A program made the position numbers and the translations under genes. From an uncultured Brachyspira sp. (lineage in GTDB: Bacteria; Spirochaetota; Brachyspiria; Brachyspirales; Brachyspiraceae): a stretch of 10,795 bases of DNA. The notes under the pieces were generated by a model. The model was not told where the DNA came from. It worked only from the letters and a program-made list of their open reading frames with translations, and searched no databases. The DNA is taken from contig CAKVCJ010000035.1 of the NCBI GenBank assembly GCA_934725655.1, positions 1 through 10,795 of the forward strand. Direction: 5' to 3'. The first letter of the stretch is position 1. Every line of letters starts with the position of its first letter. Positions 7,085 to 10,795 of this stretch are shown here, one piece after another.

Positions 7085-8047
7085 ATGGAAAAAAGAATTG
7101 CTGTTATTACTAGTGGCGGTGATAGTCCGGGAATGAATCCTTGTATATCACAAATAGTGAAGTATGCTAAAGATTATTCATATAAGGTTATTGGATATTA
7201 TAATGGTTATCTTGGTATGAGAGATAACAACTTTATTGAATTGAATGTATCAAATACTCAAGATTGGTATAAATTAGGCGGTACTCAATTAAAAACGGGA
7301 AGAATGCCTGAGCTTAAAGATATTGAGAATCAGAAAGTGATAATCAATAATTTGAAAAAAAATAAAATTGATAATGTGATTGTGCTTGGAGGTGATGGTT
7401 CTTTTAAGGGGGCTTTAGCTTTATCAAGCATATCAAAGGATATTAATTTTATAGGGATACCTGCAACTATAGATAATAATATTTATGGTTCTGATTATTC
7501 TATAGGGTTTGATACGGCATTAAATAAACAAGTTCAGTATATAGATGATATATCTGATACGGGAATGTCTTTGCCTGGAAGAGTATTTTTTGTAGAAACT
7601 CTCGGTGCTTGGGATGGATATTTAGCTCATAGTTCTGTTTTAATGGGAATGGCTGATTTTAGTGTTTTGGTGGAAAAGAAGATTACTGATGAAGAGATAT
7701 GCCAGAAAGTAAAAGAGATAATTGAGGCTAAAGAAAGAGATTATGTGTTAGTTACTTTTGCAGAGGGAACTTATAGGATGTTTGATGTTGCTAAATATGT
7801 TAAGGATAAATTAAATCTTAATGTAAAATGTAATATGTTAGGATATCAGCAGCGCGGAGGAGTACCTACTGCTTTAGAGAGACTCAGAGCTAGTGGATTT
7901 GCTAAATATGCGGTAGAGGCTGTAAAGAATTCTATTACTAATAAATATATAGTATACTCTAACGGAAAGTATAAATATTTAGATTTTGATAATGTTAAAA
8001 AGAAAAAGAAATTTAAATTCACAGATAAATTTGATAATGGATGGTAA
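7085..8047 (+). CDS. PfkA-family sugar-phosphate kinase with altered substrate site
   Basis: Homologue of bacterial 6-phosphofructokinase; 320 residues, normal PfkA length. Conserved: glycine loop TSGGDSPGMN (9-18), GGDG at 102-105 (Asp104; Gly105 in place of Asp favours ATP over PPi), the catalytic base Asp130 in TIDN, and equivalents of E. coli Arg162 (Arg166), Glu222 (Glu227) and Arg252 (Arg257). Changed by my alignment: Asn132 for Asp129, Ala175 for Arg171, Lys248 for Arg243 and Tyr254 for His249. Effector-site Arg21 and Arg25 are Ser22 and Lys26, so allostery is probably lost. The IPAT-x2-NN pattern recalls the regulatory half of eukaryotic PFK. It may phosphorylate a sugar phosphate other than fructose 6-phosphate, but glycolytic PFK with low activity is not excluded. 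ATG 7085 fits the family start; TTG 7079 is the alternative and has better ribosome-site spacing. The C-terminus is Lys-rich. Confidence 0.88.
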   Translation: MEKRIAVITSGGDSPGMNPCISQIVKYAKDYSYKVIGYYNGYLGMRDNNFIELNVSNTQDWYKLGGTQLKTGRMPELKDIENQKVIINNLKKNKIDNVIVLGGDGSFKGALALSSISKDINFIGIPATIDNNIYGSDYSIGFDTALNKQVQYIDDISDTGMSLPGRVFFVETLGAWDGYLAHSSVLMGMADFSVLVEKKITDEEICQKVKEIIEAKERDYVLVTFAEGTYRMFDVAKYVKDKLNLNVKCNMLGYQQRGGVPTALERLRASGFAKYAVEAVKNSITNKYIVYSNGKYKYLDFDNVKKKKKFKFTDKFDNGW

Positions 8048-8056
8048 TATTTATTT

Positions 8057-9061
8057 ATGAATAAGATAATTAATAGCAGCAAAACTATTATTACTGATAT
8101 GATAGATGGATATTTAGCTATTAGTGGAGATAAATTTAAAAAAGTAGATAATACATTCGGCGGTATAGTTAAGAGGAATCAGAAAGAAAAAGTAGCTATA
8201 GTAATAGGCGGCGGTGCTGGTAATGAGCCTTGGTGTTTGGGATATGTAGGTGATGGATTGGCAGATGGGGTAAGCACAGGACATGTGTATGTGGCGCCTC
8301 CTGCCATATCTATTTTGGATGTTACTAAGGCTGTTTATAACAAAAAGGGTGTATTATTTATAGCAAATAATCATATGGGCGATGTTTTAAATTTTGAGTT
8401 GGTTAAAGAGCTTGCTATACTTGAAAATATAGATACAAGATGTGTGTTTCTAAATGATGATATAGCAAGCGATTTAAAAAATATTCAAAATAGAAGAGGG
8501 GTTTCAGGAATATCGATATTGGTAAAAATGGCTGGTGCTGCATCCGAGTTCTTATTGAGTATAGATGAAGTGGAAAGGATTGCCAGAGAGACTAATGACA
8601 ATTTAAGAACTATAGGAGTAACTACTTCTCAAGGTTATTTCCCTGCTAATGGAAAAGCTATGTTTGAATTAGAAGATGGTATGATAGAATATGGTATGGG
8701 ATTTAATGGCGAGCCTGGAATCATCAAAGAAAATATTACTTCGGCTAAAAATATTGTTAAAAAAATGCTGGATTTATTGTTTGATGATATGAAGATTAAT
8801 AACAATGAAAAAATAGCTGTGCTTCTAAATGGATATGGATTTACATCTACTTTAGAATTATGTATTGTATTAAAAGAGATAAAAGATTATATTGATAATG
8901 CAAATATAAATTTACATCATTTAGATTTGCAGCAGTTATTTTGTCCTCAGGGAACGGGAGGATTTTCTATATCTGTATTGAAATTAAATGATGAATTAGA
9001 GAAATTTTATAATTATGGAGCAAATGCACCTTTTTATAAGAGAGAGGAAATATTAAGATGA
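8057..9061 (+). CDS. dhaK: DhaK-like kinase subunit lacking both active-site histidines
   Basis: Homologue of the substrate-binding subunit of dihydroxyacetone kinase (Dak1 domain, 334 residues against 356 in E. coli). The fold motifs are clear: GGGAGNEPW at 51-59, GDVLNFE with Asp109, RRGVSG, KMAGAASE and GMGFNGEPG near 213-221. In E. coli DhaK, His218 binds dihydroxyacetone covalently as a hemiaminal and His56 assists catalysis. Here they are Asn217 and Asn56; only Asp109 is kept, and Lys104 is also Asn. Codon use matches the neighbours and the frame is intact, so this is not decay. Either the substrate is bound non-covalently and is not dihydroxyacetone, or this is a regulatory paralogue, as DhaQ is in Lactococcus. 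It follows the PfkA-like gene by 9 bp and overlaps the DhaL gene by 4 bp. The symbol marks homology only. Confidence 0.88.
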   Translation: MNKIINSSKTIITDMIDGYLAISGDKFKKVDNTFGGIVKRNQKEKVAIVIGGGAGNEPWCLGYVGDGLADGVSTGHVYVAPPAISILDVTKAVYNKKGVLFIANNHMGDVLNFELVKELAILENIDTRCVFLNDDIASDLKNIQNRRGVSGISILVKMAGAASEFLLSIDEVERIARETNDNLRTIGVTTSQGYFPANGKAMFELEDGMIEYGMGFNGEPGIIKENITSAKNIVKKMLDLLFDDMKINNNEKIAVLLNGYGFTSTLELCIVLKEIKDYIDNANINLHHLDLQQLFCPQGTGGFSISVLKLNDELEKFYNYGANAPFYKREEILR

Positions 9062-9690
9062 ATCCTAATGATGTAAAAAATATGTACATCTATGTTGCTG
9101 ATAAATTAATAGAAAATGAAGATTATCTAACCTCTATAGATATAAAAATTGGCGATGGAGATCATGGTATTGGAATGAGTATAGGTTTTCAGGCGGTAAA
9201 AAATGTTTTATCTTCTAAAAACTATAATACTGTTAATGAAGTATTTCATGATATTGGAAAGACTTTGCTTTCAAGTATGGGCGGAGCTTCGGGGGTATTA
9301 TTTGGAACTATATTTATAAGCGGAATAGTTAATTACGAAGAGAAAAAAGATTTTGATGTAAAAGATTTTGCTGATATATTTAGAGTTTCTTTGGAGAAGT
9401 TAAAAGAAAGAGGTAAGGCGAAATTGGGCGACAAAACTATGATAGACGCTTTAGAGCCCGCTGTAAATGCACTATATGAAAAAGCACAAATTCATTCAGA
9501 TATTAAAGAAGCATTTAATTATGCCAAAGAAAAAGCACAAGAAGGTATGGAAAATACGAAAAAATATAAAGCGAGTTTCGGAAGAGCTAAATATTATGGA
9601 GATAAAACTATAGGAATTCCTGATCCAGGTTCTGTTTCTGTGTTCATTATATTTGATTCTATGTCAAAATGGATAAACGATAATTTATAA
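9058..9690 (+). CDS. dhaL: DhaL-like nucleotide-binding kinase subunit
   Basis: Homologue of the ADP/ATP-binding subunit of dihydroxyacetone kinase (Dak2 domain, 210 residues, same size as E. coli DhaL). Its phosphoryl-transfer site looks complete: the three magnesium-binding aspartates Asp28, Asp33 and Asp35 (IGDGDHG), GGASG at 75-79, GDKTM at 124-128, GRAKYYG from Gly175 and DPGS at 189-192. The start codon overlaps the DhaK stop as ATGA, with AGAGG at 9043-9047 ten bases upstream, so the two are translationally coupled and almost surely form one complex. No DhaM (the PTS-linked partner that recharges DhaL-bound ADP) is encoded here. The pair may use free ATP, or a DhaM elsewhere in the genome. 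It is the last gene of the operon; a clear terminator is not visible after it. Confidence 0.92.
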   Translation: MNPNDVKNMYIYVADKLIENEDYLTSIDIKIGDGDHGIGMSIGFQAVKNVLSSKNYNTVNEVFHDIGKTLLSSMGGASGVLFGTIFISGIVNYEEKKDFDVKDFADIFRVSLEKLKERGKAKLGDKTMIDALEPAVNALYEKAQIHSDIKEAFNYAKEKAQEGMENTKKYKASFGRAKYYGDKTIGIPDPGSVSVFIIFDSMSKWINDNL

Positions 9691-9754
9691 TTTTTTGATT
9701 ATAGTTATATAATATTATTAAATTCTTTATTTATTACATCTGTTTAATAAAAAT

Positions 9755-9789
9755 ATACAATTCGGATATTTATTTATAAAAAATTGTAT
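9755..9789. promoter_or_regulatory. Inverted repeat, candidate PadR operator
   Basis: ATACAATT (9755-9762) and AATTGTAT (9782-9789) are perfect 8-bp inverted arms 19 bases apart, about two helical turns plus a half-site between arm centres. The right arm abuts and touches the TTGACA element. PadR proteins often repress their own genes, so this is a plausible operator. It is AT-rich and could be chance. Confidence 0.35.
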
Positions 9790-9817
9790 TGACAAAATTT
9801 TATATTTATCTTACTTT
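9789..9817 (+). promoter_or_regulatory. Probable promoter of the PadR gene
   Basis: A perfect TTGACA (9789-9794) is followed at 17 bp by TACTTT (9812-9817), a weak -10 matching three of six positions. Transcription would begin around 9824, leaving a 30-base leader to ATG 9854. The spacer 9691-9853 contains no gene. Confidence 0.45.
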
Positions 9818-9840
9818 AAAAAATAAATGATAATTAGTTT

Positions 9841-9844
9841 AGGA
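9841..9844 (+). promoter_or_regulatory. Ribosome site that sets the PadR start
   Basis: AGGA lies nine bases before ATG 9854. The earlier in-frame ATG at 9827 has no such site and would sit almost at the predicted transcription start, so ATG 9854 is preferred. Confidence 0.6.
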
Positions 9845-9853
9845 TACAAATTA

Positions 9854-10183
9854 ATGTATATAGAAAGTGATATAATACGAGGTCATATCGATGCTGTTGT
9901 TTTGCATTTTTTGAAAGATAATGATTCATATGGTTATGAGCTTTCTAAATTAATTACTGATAAAACTAATGGAGAATATGAGATTAACGGTCAGACTTTA
10001 TACAGTGCTATAAGAAGACTTGAGGGCAAAAAGTTAATAGAAAGCTATTGGGGAGATGAGAGTCAGGGAGGAAGAAGAAAATATTATAAGATTACAGAAG
10101 ATGGAAGAAAATTTTTGCAGGAAGAGAGAGATATATGGCTATTCACTAAAAAGATAATAGATAAACTTCTTGATATTGAATAA
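9854..10183 (+). CDS. PadR family transcriptional regulator (short form)
   Basis: DNA-binding repressor-type protein of 109 residues. Its winged helix spans about residues 8-82: the IIRGHID start typical of PadR, the YGYEL helix at 26-30, a recognition helix around [14 protein letters not shown] (44-57) and the wing [10 protein letters not shown] at 72-81. After it only one C-terminal helix remains (85-109), as in the small LmrR-like PadR subfamily that dimerises through this helix. The gene is preceded by its own promoter element and an inverted repeat, suggesting autoregulation. The HAAS-like membrane protein gene follows after 26 bp. PadR and HAAS genes are often paired, so the regulator more likely controls that membrane module than the sugar operon upstream. 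The effector is unknown. Confidence 0.9.
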   Translation: MYIESDIIRGHIDAVVLHFLKDNDSYGYELSKLITDKTNGEYEINGQTLYSAIRRLEGKKLIESYWGDESQGGRRKYYKITEDGRKFLQEERDIWLFTKKIIDKLLDIE

Positions 10184-10209
10184 ATGTTTTTATATAGAGA
10201 TAAAATATT

Positions 10210-10795
10210 ATGATAGATGATTTTTGTAATGAATTAAAAAATAAATACCCTAATACTCAAAAAATTAGAGAGCAAATTGAAGAGCTTAGAAATTATTTAT
10301 ATATGAAAAGCGAAGAATATATAGATGAAAGCGAAGAGGAGGCTTTTAAAAAGGCACTTAAATCTTTCGGCGATGTAGATTCACTTCTTCAGGAATTATC
10401 AAAGGATGCAAAAATTATTAATAAATCTAAATTATATTTATTTGCTGGAATTATTGATATTTTTATTGCGGCTTTTTTAAGTTTATTATTATGCTTTATC
10501 TCTCTAAAAAATAATAATATATCTTTTTTCTCTTATGTAAATAATTCCCTAATTCCAAGTATATTTTTTATTGTTTCTGGAATTATTGTTATTTTTTTAA
10601 CTACAGTTATACAATTTATTAATATGCGTAATATATATGAAACAATAGAATATACTTATAATGATTATAAGATAAATTTAAAATATTCTATAATAGGTTT
10701 TTTAATTATATCTATAGCGGTATTTATATTTAATATGTTTTTTACTCCGCATTATATTTGGTTTGTATTTGTTATTATATACTTTTTATCTTGGC
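10210..10795 (+). CDS. HAAS-like membrane protein, partial at window end
   Basis: Open from ATG 10210 to the end of the window with no stop (195 codons seen, 3' end missing). The N-terminal 65 residues are soluble, charged and helical: FCNELKNKYP, then EQIEELRNYL, an acidic stretch at 35-44, and KKALKSFGDVDSLLQEL at 47-63. This pattern is the HAAS (DUF1700-like, PadR-associated) domain. Hydrophobic segments follow at about 77-97, 116-137 and 160-177, with another starting near 182. AGAGA at 10196-10200 sits nine bases before the start. It was probably made with the PadR regulator as one transcript. HAAS proteins are thought to link small PadR regulators to membrane signals or to transport; the specific role here is unknown. 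Confidence 0.75.
   Translation, partial: MIDDFCNELKNKYPNTQKIREQIEELRNYLYMKSEEYIDESEEEAFKKALKSFGDVDSLLQELSKDAKIINKSKLYLFAGIIDIFIAAFLSLLLCFISLKNNNISFFSYVNNSLIPSIFFIVSGIIVIFLTTVIQFINMRNIYETIEYTYNDYKINLKYSIIGFLIISIAVFIFNMFFTPHYIWFVFVIIYFLSW

Noticed and set aside
9665..9700. Terminator after the DhaL gene
   Set aside because: Only a 5-bp ATAAA/TTTAT stem precedes the T-run at 9691-9696; too weak to claim, though some termination must occur in this spacer.
9827..9853. ATG 9827 as the PadR start
   Set aside because: No ribosome site precedes it and PadR homology begins at ATG 9854, which has AGGA nine bases upstream.

Overview
The window is very AT-rich, with A/T-ending codons, tight gene packing and every supported gene on the + strand. 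The overall look (poly-A/poly-T spacers, AGGAG-type ribosome sites, GGCGGC-rich glycine codons inside an AT-rich frame) suggests an intestinal spirochaete of the genus Brachyspira. This is inference from style, not a database match. No tRNA, rRNA, CRISPR array, transposase or phage gene was seen.

Layout: (1) 51-1566 holds a two-gene ABC-2 type exporter (ATPase, then a six-helix permease), separated by a spacer with a striking hairpin at 783-822. (2) A strong sigma-70-like promoter (TTGACT-17 bp-TATACT, 1637-1665) starts a compact eight-gene operon at 1726-9690: periplasmic sugar-binding lipoprotein, RbsA-type double ATPase, RbsC-type permease, ROK sugar kinase, class II ketose-bisphosphate aldolase of the KbaY/GatY type, a PfkA-family kinase, and a DhaK/DhaL pair. 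A 15-bp hairpin lies between the binding protein and the ATPase. (3) After a 163-bp spacer with its own TTGACA promoter element and an inverted repeat, 9854-10795 holds a short PadR-type regulator followed by a HAAS-like membrane protein that runs off the window.

Working model for the operon: a sugar is imported by the ABC transporter, phosphorylated by the ROK kinase, phosphorylated a second time by the PfkA-like enzyme, and cleaved by the aldolase to triose phosphates. The DhaK/DhaL pair would salvage or activate a short ketose. No dedicated regulator and no isomerase are visible in the window.

The most interesting point is that two kinases in this operon have altered active sites. DhaK has Asn at both positions equivalent to the catalytic histidines of E. 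coli DhaK (His56 and His218), although its partner DhaL keeps every nucleotide-site motif. The PfkA-like enzyme keeps the catalytic Asp but changes four positions that surround fructose-6-phosphate in E. coli PFK. The binding protein also differs from RbsB at several ribose-contacting positions. Together this points to an uncharacterised carbohydrate pathway and not to ordinary ribose or dihydroxyacetone use. These alignments were made by eye from remembered E. coli sequences and need confirming.
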